Positions 49,978 through 62,235 of a stretch of DNA of 64,000 nucleotides are shown here, one piece after another. Location of the stretch: positions 6,386,001 through 6,450,000 of the forward strand of contig NZ_JAUSZL010000002.1 in assembly GCF_030817535.1 (NCBI RefSeq). Reading direction: 5' to 3'. The notes under the pieces are model-generated. The model did not search any database, had not been told where the DNA came from, and was given only the letters and a program-made list of their open reading frames with translations. Positions within the stretch are counted from its first letter, which is position 1, and every line of letters begins with the position of its first letter. The translations under genes and the position numbers were made by a program. This DNA is from Streptomyces sp. V3I8. GTDB taxonomy: Bacteria > Actinomycetota > Actinomycetes > Streptomycetales > Streptomycetaceae.

Positions 49978-51336
49978 GTGCCCGCTAGCCGCACAGGACG
50001 CCCTCCCGTCCAGCGCGCCCCCCGGCGACCCCCGGGGCCCCGCCCTCCGCGCGACAACGCCGTGAGCCGCCTCTACGGCCGCGCACGCCGTGCCTGGGAC
50101 CGGCCCCTGACCGCGTACTACCTGATCCTCGGCGGCAGCCTGCTGATCACCGTGCTCGGGCTGGTGATGGTCTACTCGGCCTCGCAGATCACCGCGCTCC
50201 AGCTGTCGCTGCCGGGAAGCTACTTCTTCCGCAAGCAGTTCCTCGCGGCGGTGCTCGGCGGCCTGCTGATGCTGGCCGCCTCCCGGATGCCGTCCAAGCT
50301 GCACCGGGCGCTGGCGTACCCGATACTCCTCGGCTCGGTCTTCCTGATGATCCTCGTCCAGGTGCCGGGGATAGGGGTCGCGGTCAACGGCAACCAGAAC
50401 TGGATCTCGGTCGGCGGCCCCTTCCAGCTCCAGCCCAGCGAGTTCGGCAAGCTGGCGCTCGTGCTGTGGGGCGCCGACCTGCTCGCCCGCAAACAGGACA
50501 GGCGGCTGCTGACCCAGTGGAAGCACATGCTGGTGCCGCTCGTGCCGGTCGCCTTCATGCTGCTCGGGCTGATCATGCTCGGCGGCGACATGGGCACCGC
50601 CATCATCCTCACCGCGATCCTGTTCGGCCTCCTGTGGCTGGCCGGGGCGCCGACCCGGCTCTTCGGCGGCGTGCTCGCCGTCGCGGTGGCCCTCGGTGTG
50701 ATCCTCATCAAGACCAGCCCCAACCGCATGGCCCGCCTCGCCTGCCTCGGCGCCACCGAACCGGGCCCCGGCGACTCCTGCTGGCAGGCCGTGCACGGCA
50801 TCTACGCCCTCGCCAACGGAGGGCTCTTCGGCTCGGGCCTCGGCGCGAGTGTGGAGAAATGGGGTCAACTGCCCGAAGCGCACACGGACTTCATTTTTGC
50901 CATCACGGGTGAGGAACTGGGCCTGGCGGGCACTCTGTCGGTGCTCGCACTCTTCGCGGCCCTAGGCTATGCGGGTATCCGCGTGGCCGGACGCACGGAG
51001 GACCCCTTCGTGAGGTACGCCGCGGGTGGCGTGACCACCTGGATCACGGCGCAGGCCGTGATCAACATCGGTGCGGTGCTCGGTCTGCTGCCGATCGCCG
51101 GTGTCCCGCTCCCGCTGTTCTCCTACGGGGGTTCCGCCCTGCTGCCGACCATGTTCGCCATCGGGCTCCTGATCGCCTTCGCGCGTGAGGACCCCGCTGC
51201 GCGGACGGCGCTCGCGCTGCGGCAACCCCGCTTTGGCAGAAAGCGGGCTGCGGTGAGAGGCTCCGCAGTCCGGGGGCCTCGGAAGTGGAACACGATGCGA
51301 CGGCGTGCTTCGGCACGTTCGTCCGGAGAGCGGTGA
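49978..51336 (+). CDS. ftsW: Septal peptidoglycan polymerase FtsW (SEDS family)
   Basis: A glycosyltransferase that polymerises lipid II at the septum with FtsI. The 452-residue membrane protein has a basic, Pro/Arg-rich N-terminus (40 residues), about ten TM helices (50-410), NWISVGGPFQLQPSEFGKLALVLW near 137 and an extracytoplasmic loop with KWGQLPEAHTDFIFAI near 310. The conserved SYGGSALLP lies near 382, before an Arg-rich tail. The GTG at 49978 has GGGAGG seven bases upstream. The 197-base gap from murD suggests its own promoter. In Streptomyces ftsW is needed for sporulation septation. Confidence 0.96.
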   Translation: MPASRTGRPPVQRAPRRPPGPRPPRDNAVSRLYGRARRAWDRPLTAYYLILGGSLLITVLGLVMVYSASQITALQLSLPGSYFFRKQFLAAVLGGLLMLAASRMPSKLHRALAYPILLGSVFLMILVQVPGIGVAVNGNQNWISVGGPFQLQPSEFGKLALVLWGADLLARKQDRRLLTQWKHMLVPLVPVAFMLLGLIMLGGDMGTAIILTAILFGLLWLAGAPTRLFGGVLAVAVALGVILIKTSPNRMARLACLGATEPGPGDSCWQAVHGIYALANGGLFGSGLGASVEKWGQLPEAHTDFIFAITGEELGLAGTLSVLALFAALGYAGIRVAGRTEDPFVRYAAGGVTTWITAQAVINIGAVLGLLPIAGVPLPLFSYGGSALLPTMFAIGLLIAFAREDPAARTALALRQPRFGRKRAAVRGSAVRGPRKWNTMRRRASARSSGER

Positions 51337-51342
51337 ATTTCG

Positions 51343-52431
51343 GTGCATGTCGTACTCGCCGGCGGGGGGACCGCCGGCCACATCGAGCCCGCGCTCGCCC
51401 TCGCGGACGCCCTGCGCAGGCAGGACCCGACCGTGGGGATCACGGCCCTGGGCACGGAGCGCGGACTCGAGACCCGACTCGTGCCGGAGCGGGGCTACGA
51501 ACTCGGGCTGATCCCCGCGGTGCCGCTGCCGCGCAAGCCCACCCCGGAGCTGATCACCGTCCCCGGACGGCTGCGCGGCACGATCAAGGCGGCCGAGCAG
51601 ATCCTGGAGCGCACCAAGGCGGACGCGGTCGTGGGCTTCGGCGGTTACGTCGCCCTGCCCGGCTACCTGGCCGCCAAGCGCCTCGGTGTGCCGATCGTCG
51701 TCCACGAGGCCAACGCCCGGCCAGGCCTCGCCAACAAGATCGGCTCGCGGTACGCGGCCCAGGTCGCCGTCTCCACGCCGGACAGCAAGCTGCGGGGCGC
51801 CCGCTACATCGGCATCCCGCTGCGCCGCTCGATCGCGATGCTCGACCGGGCCGCCGTCCGCCCCGAGGCCCGCGCCGCCTTCGGGCTCGACCCCTCCCTG
51901 CCGACCCTGCTGGTCTCCGGCGGTTCGCAGGGCGCCCGCCGCCTCAACGAGGTGATCCAGCAGACCGCCCCGTACCTCCAGCAGGCCGGTATCCAGATCC
52001 TGCACGCGGTCGGCCCGAAGAACGAACTGCCGCAGGTCCACCAGATGCCGGGGATGCCCCCCTACATCCCGGTACCGTACGTGGACCGGATGGACCTCGC
52101 GTACGCCGCGGCCGACATGATGCTCTGCCGCGCGGGCGCGATGACCGTCGCCGAACTCTCCGCCGTCGGGCTCCCCGCCGTCTACGTCCCGCTGCCCATC
52201 GGCAACGGCGAACAGCGGCTGAACGCCCAGCCGGTGGTCAAGGCCGGCGGCGGACTGCTGGTCGACGACGCGGAACTGACACCGCAGTGGATCCAGGGCA
52301 ACGTCCTGCCCGTGCTCGCCGATCCGCACCGGCTGTTCGAGATGTCCCGCGCCGCCTCCGAGTTCGGCCGCCGGGACGCCGACGACCTGCTCGTCGGGAT
52401 GGTGTACGAGGCGATCGCGTCACGCCGCTAG
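51343..52431 (+). CDS. murG: Lipid II-forming N-acetylglucosaminyltransferase MurG
   Basis: Adds GlcNAc to lipid I, giving lipid II at the inner face of the membrane. The 362-residue GT-B enzyme has the N-terminal HVVLAGGGTAGHIEPALALAD, VGFGGYVALPGYLAAKR near 96, HEANARPGLANK near 123, LLVSGGSQGARRLNE near 188, PYVDRMDLAYAAADMMLCRAGAMTVAELSAVGLPAVYVPLP near 245-285, and an LNAQPVVKAGGG block. The GTG at 51343 follows the ftsW stop by six bases, so the two are cotranscribed. Confidence 0.96.
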   Translation: MHVVLAGGGTAGHIEPALALADALRRQDPTVGITALGTERGLETRLVPERGYELGLIPAVPLPRKPTPELITVPGRLRGTIKAAEQILERTKADAVVGFGGYVALPGYLAAKRLGVPIVVHEANARPGLANKIGSRYAAQVAVSTPDSKLRGARYIGIPLRRSIAMLDRAAVRPEARAAFGLDPSLPTLLVSGGSQGARRLNEVIQQTAPYLQQAGIQILHAVGPKNELPQVHQMPGMPPYIPVPYVDRMDLAYAAADMMLCRAGAMTVAELSAVGLPAVYVPLPIGNGEQRLNAQPVVKAGGGLLVDDAELTPQWIQGNVLPVLADPHRLFEMSRAASEFGRRDADDLLVGMVYEAIASRR

Positions 52432-52454
52432 CGCGTGGCAGAAGGCAGGGGAGC

Positions 52455-53249
52455 GTGGCCGGACCGACCACCGCCGAACGCGGCGAACGCAGGCACCCGG
52501 ATTCCGGCCCGCCCCGGCCACCCCTCCTGCGGAGGCTGCCGGGGCCCCGTACGCTCGTCGCCCTGGCGGTCTGCCTCGTCCTGCTCGCCGCGGGCGGCGT
52601 CTGGGTGCTCTACGGCTCGCAGTGGACCCGCGTGGAACGGGTGTCGGCGTCCGGTACGCGGGTCCTGACGCCCGCACAGGTGGTCGAGGCGGCCGACGTG
52701 GCGGTCGGATCGCCGCTGATTTCCGTCGACACCGACGAGATCGAGACGGGACTGCTCCGGAAATTGCCGAGAATCGACTCGGTCGACGTCGTCCGTTCCT
52801 GGCCCCACGGAATCGGGCTGAAAATCACCGAACGCGTTCCGGTCCTCATTGTCGAAAAGGCCGGAAAAGGGGGCAAGTATGTCGAAGTGGACGCCAAAGG
52901 TGTGCGATATGCCACGGTTTCCCGCGCCCCCGAGGGCGTGCCCGCACTGGAATTGAACGTCGCCCGGACCGCGGGACTGCGCCGTTTCGGCACCGGACGG
53001 CTGGTGCGCGAGGCGGTGCTCGTGGCGCGCTCCCTCCCGGCCGCGGTCGCGCGTGCCACCCGGGTCGTCGAGGTCCGTTCGTACGACTCCGTCTCGCTGC
53101 GGTTGAGCGGCGGACGCACCGTCGACTGGGGAAGTGGCGAGAAGGGACGGGCCAAGGCGCATACGCTGACCGCTCTCATGAAAGCCGCTCCCGGGGCGCG
53201 GCACTTCGACGTCAGTGTGCCCACCGCCCCGGCCTCGTCGGGGAGTTGA
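52455..53249 (+). CDS. ftsQ: Cell division protein FtsQ
   Basis: A 264-residue bitopic divisome protein. It has a charged cytosolic start, a TM helix (about 35-55, VALAVCLVLLAAGGVWVL), a POTRA domain (TRVERVSASGTRVLTPAQVVEAADVAVGSPL, about 58-88) and an FtsQ beta domain (about 130-255). The GTG at 52455 follows AGGGGAGC closely. From about 52719 to 52956 the codons shift to A- and T-ending forms (AAA, GAA, ATT, AAT-type), unlike its neighbours. In S. coelicolor, ftsZ promoters lie in and after the end of ftsQ, so the odd stretch may reflect sequence constraints. Confidence 0.92.
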   Translation: MAGPTTAERGERRHPDSGPPRPPLLRRLPGPRTLVALAVCLVLLAAGGVWVLYGSQWTRVERVSASGTRVLTPAQVVEAADVAVGSPLISVDTDEIETGLLRKLPRIDSVDVVRSWPHGIGLKITERVPVLIVEKAGKGGKYVEVDAKGVRYATVSRAPEGVPALELNVARTAGLRRFGTGRLVREAVLVARSLPAAVARATRVVEVRSYDSVSLRLSGGRTVDWGSGEKGRAKAHTLTALMKAAPGARHFDVSVPTAPASSGS

Positions 53250-53297
53250 CGCATATCCGCCCAGGCCGGCCCCCTGGTTGGGCAGCGACGCGCCTGA

Positions 53298-53310
53298 TCA
53301 CATAGGGTGA
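53298..53310. promoter_or_regulatory. BldD-like box upstream of ftsZ
   Basis: TCACATAGGGTGA fits the BldD consensus TnACnCWGnGTnA at every fixed position but one (T for C). It lies 215 bases before the ftsZ start. From memory, ftsZ belongs to the BldD regulon, so repression during vegetative growth is plausible. Confidence 0.55.
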
Positions 53311-53365
53311 AAAGAAAAACGGGAGGTTCGGCGTGTTCGTTGAACGTGCGCCACTTGTCGACTTA

Positions 53366-53399
53366 GTGTCCTGTTCGGAAGAGTCCAAGGAACAGACAC
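53366..53399. promoter_or_regulatory. Paired WhiA-like GACAC motifs upstream of ftsZ
   Basis: GTGTC (53366-53370) and GACAC (53395-53399) form an inverted pair 24 bases apart in the ftsQ-ftsZ gap. GACAC is the core of the WhiA site, and ftsZ is, as I recall, a WhiA target in S. venezuelae. A TTGAAC/TTAGTG pair at 53340-53368 could be a promoter overlapping the first motif. Pentamers alone are weak evidence. Confidence 0.45.
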
Positions 53400-53405
53400 A
53401 CTGGT

Positions 53406-53430
53406 AACCCTAAACTTCAGCGTTAGGGTT
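53406..53430. promoter_or_regulatory. Inverted repeat AACCCTAA-N9-TTAGGGTT upstream of ftsZ
   Basis: The eight-base arms at 53406-53413 and 53423-53430 are perfectly complementary, A/T-rich for this genome and lie 95 bases before ftsZ. It may be an operator for a developmental regulator; I cannot name the protein. It also looks like a weak hairpin, but no terminator makes sense here. Confidence 0.55.
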
Positions 53431-53524
53431 CGGGTCGGCGTTCGGACCGTCCCATTCGGCATCAGTCGTCGGATCGCGACCGTGCGAGGCGACGACACGT
53501 AACTCGAGGCGAGAGGCCTTCGAC

Positions 53525-54721
53525 GTGGCAGCACCGCAGAACTACCTCGCAGTCATCAAAGTCATCGGTGTCGGCGGCGGTGGTGTCAATGCCATCAACC
53601 GGATGATCGAGGTCGGTCTCAAGGGTGTCGAGTTCATCGCCATCAACACGGACGCCCAGGCACTGTTGATGAGCGACGCCGACGTCAAGCTCGACGTCGG
53701 CCGCGAACTCACCCGTGGACTCGGCGCCGGAGCCAACCCGGCCGTCGGCCGCAAGGCCGCGGAGGATCACCGCGAGGAGATCGAGGAGGTCCTCAAGGGG
53801 GCCGACATGGTCTTCGTGACCGCCGGCGAGGGCGGTGGCACCGGCACCGGCGGCGCGCCGGTGGTGGCCAACATCGCCCGCTCGCTCGGCGCACTCACCA
53901 TCGGCGTGGTCACCCGCCCCTTCACCTTCGAGGGCCGGCGCCGCGCCAACCAGGCCGAGGACGGCATCGCGGAACTCCGCGAAGAGGTCGACACCCTCAT
54001 CGTCATCCCCAACGACCGGCTGCTGTCCATCTCGGACCGCCAGGTCTCGGTCCTCGACGCCTTCAAGTCGGCGGACCAGGTCCTGCTCTCCGGTGTCCAG
54101 GGCATCACCGACCTCATCACCACGCCCGGCCTGATCAACCTCGACTTCGCCGACGTCAAGTCCGTGATGTCCGAGGCCGGTTCGGCCCTCATGGGCATCG
54201 GCTCCGCCCGCGGCGACGACCGCGCGGTGGCGGCCGCGGAGATGGCGATCTCCTCGCCGCTCCTGGAGGCGTCCATCGACGGCGCCCGGGGCGTCCTGCT
54301 CTCCATCTCCGGCGGTTCGGACCTCGGCCTGTTCGAGATCAACGAGGCCGCCCAGCTGGTGAGCGAGGCCGCGCACCCCGAGGCCAACATCATCTTCGGC
54401 GCGGTCATCGACGACGCGCTCGGCGACGAGGTACGGGTCACCGTCATCGCGGCCGGCTTCGACGGCGGGCAGCCCCCGTCCAAGCGGGACAACGTGCTCG
54501 GCTCGTCCACGGCCAAGCGCGACGAACCCGCGCCGCCGCGTGCCGCCGAGAGCCGCCCGTCCTTCGGGTCGCTCGGCAGCGTCACGCCCAAGGAGGCACC
54601 GGAGCCCGCTCCGGAGCCGGTGAGCAACGAACTGCCGCCGGCCGGCCCGCCGGTCCCGCCGTCGCGGAGCTACTCCGACAGCGCGGCGGAGGAACTGGAC
54701 GTGCCGGACTTCCTCAAGTGA
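53525..54721 (+). CDS. ftsZ: Cell division protein FtsZ
   Basis: The tubulin-like GTPase that forms the Z-ring and, in aerial hyphae, ladders of Z-rings for sporulation. The 398-residue protein has [18 protein letters not shown] near 11, the tubulin signature [14 protein letters not shown] near 102, [11 protein letters not shown] near 138, and [40 protein letters not shown] near 275-312. A disordered Pro-rich linker leads to the conserved C-terminal DVPDFLK tip that binds SepF. The GTG at 53525 gives the family start [13 protein letters not shown]. Its stop overlaps pgeF by four bases. Confidence 0.98.
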   Translation: MAAPQNYLAVIKVIGVGGGGVNAINRMIEVGLKGVEFIAINTDAQALLMSDADVKLDVGRELTRGLGAGANPAVGRKAAEDHREEIEEVLKGADMVFVTAGEGGGTGTGGAPVVANIARSLGALTIGVVTRPFTFEGRRRANQAEDGIAELREEVDTLIVIPNDRLLSISDRQVSVLDAFKSADQVLLSGVQGITDLITTPGLINLDFADVKSVMSEAGSALMGIGSARGDDRAVAAAEMAISSPLLEASIDGARGVLLSISGGSDLGLFEINEAAQLVSEAAHPEANIIFGAVIDDALGDEVRVTVIAAGFDGGQPPSKRDNVLGSSTAKRDEPAPPRAAESRPSFGSLGSVTPKEAPEPAPEPVSNELPPAGPPVPPSRSYSDSAAEELDVPDFLK

Positions 54722-55455
54722 TAGGACAGCGCTCCGGAACGAGCACTGTGAGCGGCGCGCACTTCGCCTTCACCGACCGGTGGGGCGGGGTGAGCGCCGT
54801 TCCGTACGAGGAGCTCAATCTCGGCGGAGCGGTCGGCGACGACCCGCAGGCCGTACGCGCCAACCGCGACCTCGCGGCCAAGTCGCTCGGTCTCGACCCG
54901 GCGGGGGTGGTCTGGATGAACCAGGTCCACGGGCCCGACGTGGTCGTGGTCGACGGGCCGTGGGGCGAACGGCCGGTGCCGGAGGCCGACGCCGTCGTCA
55001 CCGCGCGCCGGGGCCTCGCCCTCGCCGTGCTCACCGCCGACTGCACCCCCGTCCTGCTCGCCGACCCCGTCGCCGGGATCGTGGCCGCGGCCCACGCGGG
55101 ACGGCCGGGCATGGTCGCCGGGGTCGTGCCCGCCGCCGTCGGGGCCATGGTGGAACTCGGCGCCGAACCGGCCCGGATCGTCGCCCGCACCGGCCCCGCC
55201 GTCTGCGGCCGGTGCTACGAGGTGCCGGACGCGATGCGGGCGGAGGTCGCGGCCGTCGAGCCCGCGGCGTACGCCGAGACGGGTCGGGGTACGCCGGCGG
55301 TCGACGTGGGCGCCGGGGTGCACGCGCAGTTGGAGCGGCTCGGGGTGCGCGACCGGGAGCGGTCGCCGGTCTGCACGATCGAGTCGGACGACCATTTCTC
55401 GTACCGCCGCGACGGTCTCACCGGCCGTCTCGCGGGCTATGTGTGGCTGGACTGA
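54718..55455 (+). CDS. pgeF: Polyphenol oxidase-family protein PgeF (YlmD/YfiH)
   Basis: A 245-residue member of the DUF152/multicopper-like family. PgeF of E. coli is reported to edit peptidoglycan precursors by removing misincorporated L-Ser, and other members have purine nucleoside phosphorylase activity. The zinc ligands are visible: His in MNQVHGPDV near 71, Cys in LTADCTPV near 108 and His in AAAHAGRPG near 125. The GTG at 54718 overlaps the ftsZ stop by four bases. The close coupling to ftsZ fits a cell-wall quality-control role. The usual H-x-G-W-R motif reads HAGRPG here. Confidence 0.9.
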   Translation: MIGQRSGTSTVSGAHFAFTDRWGGVSAVPYEELNLGGAVGDDPQAVRANRDLAAKSLGLDPAGVVWMNQVHGPDVVVVDGPWGERPVPEADAVVTARRGLALAVLTADCTPVLLADPVAGIVAAAHAGRPGMVAGVVPAAVGAMVELGAEPARIVARTGPAVCGRCYEVPDAMRAEVAAVEPAAYAETGRGTPAVDVGAGVHAQLERLGVRDRERSPVCTIESDDHFSYRRDGLTGRLAGYVWLD

Positions 55456-55461
55456 TCGGAC

Positions 55462-56196
55462 ATGACGGACCGCAGGACCCAACTCGCCGCTAATCTGGCG
55501 GCGGTCGAGGAGCGCATCGCCGCCGCCTGCGCGGCGGGCGGGCGCAAGCGCGAAGAGGTGACCCTGATCGTGGTCACCAAGACGTACCCCGCCGAGGACG
55601 TGCGGATCCTGTCCGGACTCGGTGTGCGGCACGTCGCCGAGAACCGCGACCAGGACGCGGCGCCGAAGGCGGCGGCCTGCTCGGACCTGCCCCTGTCCTG
55701 GCACTTCGTCGGCCAGCTGCAGACCAACAAGGTGCGTTCCGTGGTCGGTTACGCGGATGTCGTGCAGTCCGTCGACCGGCCCAGGCTCGTCACCGCCCTG
55801 TCCAAGGAGGCGGTGCGGACCGGACGCGAGGTGGGCTGCCTCATCCAGGTTGCGCTCGACGCGGAGCAGTTCGCGGCCGGAAAGGGTGGACTGGGCGAGC
55901 GCGGTGGTGTAGGAGCCGAGGGCGTCCCGGAGTTGGGCGAACTCGTCGCGGCGGCGCCGGGTCTGAGGCTCGACGGACTGATGACCGTCGCCCCGCTCAC
56001 CGGGCCTTACGCGGGACGCGAACAGGCCGCGTTCGAGCGGCTGATGGATTTGTCGACTGACCTGCGCCGCGCTCATCCTGCTGCGAACATGGTCTCCGCG
56101 GGGATGAGCGCAGACCTCGAGCACGCGGTGGCGGCCGGAGCGACACATGTACGCGTCGGCACCGCGGTACTCGGCGTCCGCCCCGGGCTCGGGTAA
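55462..56196 (+). CDS. yggS: YggS-family pyridoxal phosphate homeostasis protein
   Basis: A 244-residue PLP-binding TIM-barrel protein (PLPBP/ProSC) that buffers free pyridoxal phosphate. The PLP-lysine is in [12 protein letters not shown] near residue 37. [14 protein letters not shown] near 56, [16 protein letters not shown] near 77, IQVALD near 128 and [29 protein letters not shown] near 209-237 also fit. A Gly-rich loop ([12 protein letters not shown]) interrupts the family alignment near 140. The ATG at 55462 follows pgeF by six bases. Next to sepF, as in many actinobacteria. Confidence 0.94.
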   Translation: MTDRRTQLAANLAAVEERIAAACAAGGRKREEVTLIVVTKTYPAEDVRILSGLGVRHVAENRDQDAAPKAAACSDLPLSWHFVGQLQTNKVRSVVGYADVVQSVDRPRLVTALSKEAVRTGREVGCLIQVALDAEQFAAGKGGLGERGGVGAEGVPELGELVAAAPGLRLDGLMTVAPLTGPYAGREQAAFERLMDLSTDLRRAHPAANMVSAGMSADLEHAVAAGATHVRVGTAVLGVRPGLG

Positions 56197-56323
56197 CGTC
56201 GCCAAGAAGTCGGACCACAGCAGAAAATATGGTCATTCCCGCCGTCGGTGGGAACACGACCCCGTGGATCGCGGGCGCTTGGCAACAGTCAGCCGATCCA
56301 CCACAGAGCGGAGGACTCAGAGC

Positions 56324-56965
56324 ATGGCCGGCGCGATGCGCAAGATGGCGGTCTACCTCGGCCTCGTGGAGGACGATGGGTACGACGGCAGGGGCTTCGA
56401 CCCCGACGACGACTTCGAGCCCGAGCTGGATCCGGAGCCCGAGCGGGACCGCCGACGGCATGAGCCGTCGCATCAGTCGCACCAGTCACATCAGTCGGAA
56501 AGGGACGAACCGGTACGAGTGGTGCAGCCACCGGTCCGGCGCGATCCTGTGTCCCATTCCGCCCCGCCGGTCGCGGAATCTTCGCGTCCGGCCCGGATCG
56601 CCCCCGTGGCGTCCATCACACAAGAACGTCAGAGCATGGAGAAGAACGCGCCGGTGATCATGCCCAAGGTCGTGTCGGAACGAGAGCCGTACAGGATCAC
56701 CACGCTGCACCCCCGGACCTACAACGAGGCCCGTACCATCGGGGAACACTTCCGTGAGGGCACCCCGGTGATCATGAATCTGACCGAGATGGACGACACG
56801 GACGCGAAGCGACTTGTCGACTTTGCCGCCGGTTTGGTCTTCGGTCTCCACGGGAGCATCGAGCGGGTGACGCAGAAGGTGTTCCTGTTGTCGCCTGCTA
56901 ACGTCGATGTCACGGCGGAGGACAAGGCTCGCATCGCAGAGGGCGGGTTCTTCAACCAGAGCTGA
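56324..56965 (+). CDS. sepF: Cell division protein SepF
   Basis: A 213-residue FtsZ anchor that binds the FtsZ C-terminal tip and the membrane. It has an N-terminal amphipathic helix ([17 protein letters not shown]), a long charged linker (20-125) that includes repeated HQS units, and the SepF domain (about 130-205) with [45 protein letters not shown] and ending [32 protein letters not shown]. The ATG at 56324 follows GGAGG by ten bases. Streptomycetes carry several SepF-like proteins; this is the one in the dcw cluster. Confidence 0.95.
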   Translation: MAGAMRKMAVYLGLVEDDGYDGRGFDPDDDFEPELDPEPERDRRRHEPSHQSHQSHQSERDEPVRVVQPPVRRDPVSHSAPPVAESSRPARIAPVASITQERQSMEKNAPVIMPKVVSEREPYRITTLHPRTYNEARTIGEHFREGTPVIMNLTEMDDTDAKRLVDFAAGLVFGLHGSIERVTQKVFLLSPANVDVTAEDKARIAEGGFFNQS

Positions 56966-57014
56966 GACGCAGGACCGGAACAGCAGGGAAACAGGGGAGA
57001 GGGACGCACGGATC

Positions 57015-57299
57015 ATGAGCGTGGTCGGGCAGGTTCTCTACGTCGCGCTGATGTGCTTCCTCATCGTGCTGATCTTCCGGTTGGTCATGGACTACGTCTT
57101 CCAGTTCGCCCGCTCATGGCAACCCGGCAAGGCGATGGTGGTGGTTCTCGAGGCCACCTACACTGTCACTGATCCACCGCTCAAGCTTCTGCGGCGGTTC
57201 ATTCCGCCGCTACGTCTCGGGGGCGTGGCGCTCGACCTGTCCTTCTTCGTACTGATGATCATCGTCTACATCCTGATCTCCGTCGTGAGTCAGCTGTGA
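57015..57299 (+). CDS. yggT: YggT-family membrane protein
   Basis: A 94-residue membrane protein. Two hydrophobic segments (about 7-30 and 70-92) flank a conserved basic loop with TDPPLKLLRRFIPPLRLGGVALDLSF, the YggT signature. The function is not established; the location between sepF and divIVA suggests a part in septum or tip assembly. The ATG at 57015 is 49 bases after the sepF stop. Complete and of normal length. Confidence 0.92.
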   Translation: MSVVGQVLYVALMCFLIVLIFRLVMDYVFQFARSWQPGKAMVVVLEATYTVTDPPLKLLRRFIPPLRLGGVALDLSFFVLMIIVYILISVVSQL

Positions 57300-57354
57300 A
57301 CGATACGGTCTTGCCGAACGCCGACGATGCCGACGACTACGTTGAGGTGAAGAG

Positions 57355-58587
57355 ATGCCGTTGACCCCCGAGGACGTGCGGAACAAGCAGTTCACGACCG
57401 TCCGCCTCCGAGAAGGCTATGACGAGGACGAGGTCGATGCCTTCCTCGACGAGGTCGAGGCCGAACTGACCCGCCTGCTCCGCGAGAACGAGGACCTGCG
57501 CGCCAAGCTGGCCGCCGCCACACGCGCCGCCGCGCAGAACCAGCAACAGGGCATGCGCAAGCCGCCCGAACAGCAGGATCAGCAGCAACAGCAGCAGGGT
57601 CCGCCGCAGGGCATGCGCGGTCCCAACGGTCCGGTGCCCGCCGGCATATCGGGCCCGCCGCAGCAGCAGATGGGTGGCCCCATGGGTGGCCCGCCCCAGC
57701 TGCCGAGCGGTGCCCCGCAGCTGCCCGCCGGCCCCAGCGCCCAGGGTCAGCAGGGTCCCGGCCAGATGGGTCAGGGCCCCATGGGCCAGGGTCCGATGGG
57801 CCAGGGCCAGATGGGTCAGGGTCCGATGGGCCAGATGGGACAGGGCCAGATGGGTCAGGGTCCCGGCCCCATGCAGGGACAGATGCAGCAGCAGCAGCAG
57901 ATGCCCCAGCAGATGGGCGGCCCGATGGGCGGTCCCATGGGTGGTCCGATGGGCGGGCACGGCCCGCAGATGGGGCAGCCCGGCCAGGGTCCCGGTGGCG
58001 ACAGCGCCGCCCGTGTGCTCTCGCTGGCCCAGCAGACCGCCGACCAGGCGATCGCCGAGGCCCGCTCCGAGGCCAACAAGATCGTCGGTGAGGCCCGCAG
58101 CCGCGCCGAGGGCCTGGAGCGCGACGCCCGTGCCAAGGCCGACGCCCTGGAGCGGGACGCGCAGGAGAAGCACCGCGTCGCGATGGGCTCCCTGGAGTCC
58201 GCCCGCGCCACGCTGGAGCGCAAGGTCGAGGACCTGCGGGGCTTCGAGCGCGAGTACCGTACGCGTCTGAAGTCCTACCTGGAGTCGCAGCTGCGCCAGC
58301 TGGAGACCCAGGCCGACGACTCGCTGGCTCCGCCGCGTGCGCCGGCGGCCGCCTCGCTGCCGTCGTCGCCCAGCCCGTCCATGGCTCCGGCCGGTGCGAG
58401 CGCGCCGTCCTACGGCGGCAACCCGATGGGCGGCCCCGGTCCCGCCGGTCCGTCCTACGGCGGCCAGCAGCAGATGACGCCGGCCATGACCCAGCCGATG
58501 GCGCCGGTCCGGCCGCAGGGCCCCTCGCCGATGCAGCAGGCGCCCTCGCCGATGCGTGGCTTCCTGATCGACGAGGACGACAACTGA
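57355..58587 (+). CDS. divIVA: Polar growth protein DivIVA
   Basis: The essential hyphal-tip scaffold that directs peptidoglycan synthesis and branching. The 410-residue protein has an N-terminal DivIVA domain ([38 protein letters not shown] in two blocks, 1-60). Next is a long low-complexity linker (about 62-215) dominated by Gln, Gly, Pro and Met with GPMGQ and GQMGQ repeats, and a coiled coil (about 220-320, [41 protein letters not shown] in blocks). The end is a Pro/Gln-rich tail. ATG follows GAGGTGAAGAG. It is the last gene of the dcw cluster. Two hairpins follow. Confidence 0.96.
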   Translation: MPLTPEDVRNKQFTTVRLREGYDEDEVDAFLDEVEAELTRLLRENEDLRAKLAAATRAAAQNQQQGMRKPPEQQDQQQQQQGPPQGMRGPNGPVPAGISGPPQQQMGGPMGGPPQLPSGAPQLPAGPSAQGQQGPGQMGQGPMGQGPMGQGQMGQGPMGQMGQGQMGQGPGPMQGQMQQQQQMPQQMGGPMGGPMGGPMGGHGPQMGQPGQGPGGDSAARVLSLAQQTADQAIAEARSEANKIVGEARSRAEGLERDARAKADALERDAQEKHRVAMGSLESARATLERKVEDLRGFEREYRTRLKSYLESQLRQLETQADDSLAPPRAPAAASLPSSPSPSMAPAGASAPSYGGNPMGGPGPAGPSYGGQQQMTPAMTQPMAPVRPQGPSPMQQAPSPMRGFLIDEDDN

Positions 58588-58624
58588 CGGCCTCCGGCAC
58601 GCCGTAGGCGTCGGCAGCGTTCAG

Positions 58625-58658
58625 GGCGGAGCCCCCGGATATCCGGGGGCTCCGCCCT
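58625..58658 (+). terminator. Intrinsic terminator after divIVA
   Basis: GGGCGGAGCCCCCGG pairs with CCGGGGGCTCCGCCC around four bases, followed by TTTTG at 58659-58663. It is the clearest intrinsic terminator in the window, placed 38 bases after the divIVA stop, ending the dcw transcript. Confidence 0.88.
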
Positions 58659-58728
58659 TTTGCCGTGTCCCGTGCCCGTGGCGTACGCCGGCGGAGACCC
58701 CGTACGAGGTGAAGGCCCCGTGCGACGC

Positions 58729-58771
58729 CGAAGGCCCGGTCCCCCGAGACGCTCGGGGGACCGGGCCTTCG
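58729..58771. terminator. Terminator hairpin after ileS
   Basis: A perfect 20-bp stem (58729-58748 with 58752-58771) with a three-base loop sits ten bases downstream of the ileS stop. There is no U-tract in either direction. It should end the ileS transcript and may also back up the divIVA terminator. Confidence 0.75.
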
Positions 58772-58780
58772 ACCGTGCCG

Positions 58781-61939
<3,159 letters not shown>

Positions 61940-61942
61940 CGA

Positions 61943-62235
61943 ACTTCCTCCGGCGGACTTCTGCCTTCCGTCCGGAGGGACGAGAGCTGTGTTGTCACCT
62001 ACGCCGTGTGCGGCGTGCTCCCGCGGTACCACCCTCCTTGGCCCCCCGTCGCGTTCCGCACGCCGGTGAGCCCCCTCATTGGGGTCGCGATGCCGGGTCT
62101 ACCGGCCGCTGCTGGCTCGCTGCGGCCCTCTTCCGGCGGCTCCGGGGTGATCTTCACGTCGCGCTCGCCCCCGGGCTCACACCGTCCCCGGGTCGCTCCT
62201 GGCCGCGTACGCCGCTACTCGTCCCCATCCACGCT
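61943..62235 (-). promoter_or_regulatory. T-box leader of ileS, translational type
   Basis: On the minus strand the T-box TGGTACCGCGG lies at 62031-62021. Stem I carries AGTA (62218-62215) opposite the specifier region GAAGATCACC with an AUC isoleucine codon at 62152-62150. Just before ileS, CCTCCGGAC (61980-61972 side) can pair with GTCCGCCGGAGG to hide the GGAGG ribosome site, with no terminator U-tract. Uncharged tRNA-Ile should free the site. Confidence 0.9.

Noticed and set aside
49830..49988. A 52-codon GTG-started, Arg/Pro-rich ORF in the murD-ftsW gap, overlapping the ftsW start
   Set aside because: It has GGGAG nearby but runs through the strong ftsW ribosome site and ends inside ftsW; the composition is that of a random GC-rich frame.
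53406..53430. Terminator call for the AACCCTAA inverted repeat
   Set aside because: It lies upstream of ftsZ within its promoter region, with no U-tract and low GC; an operator is more likely.
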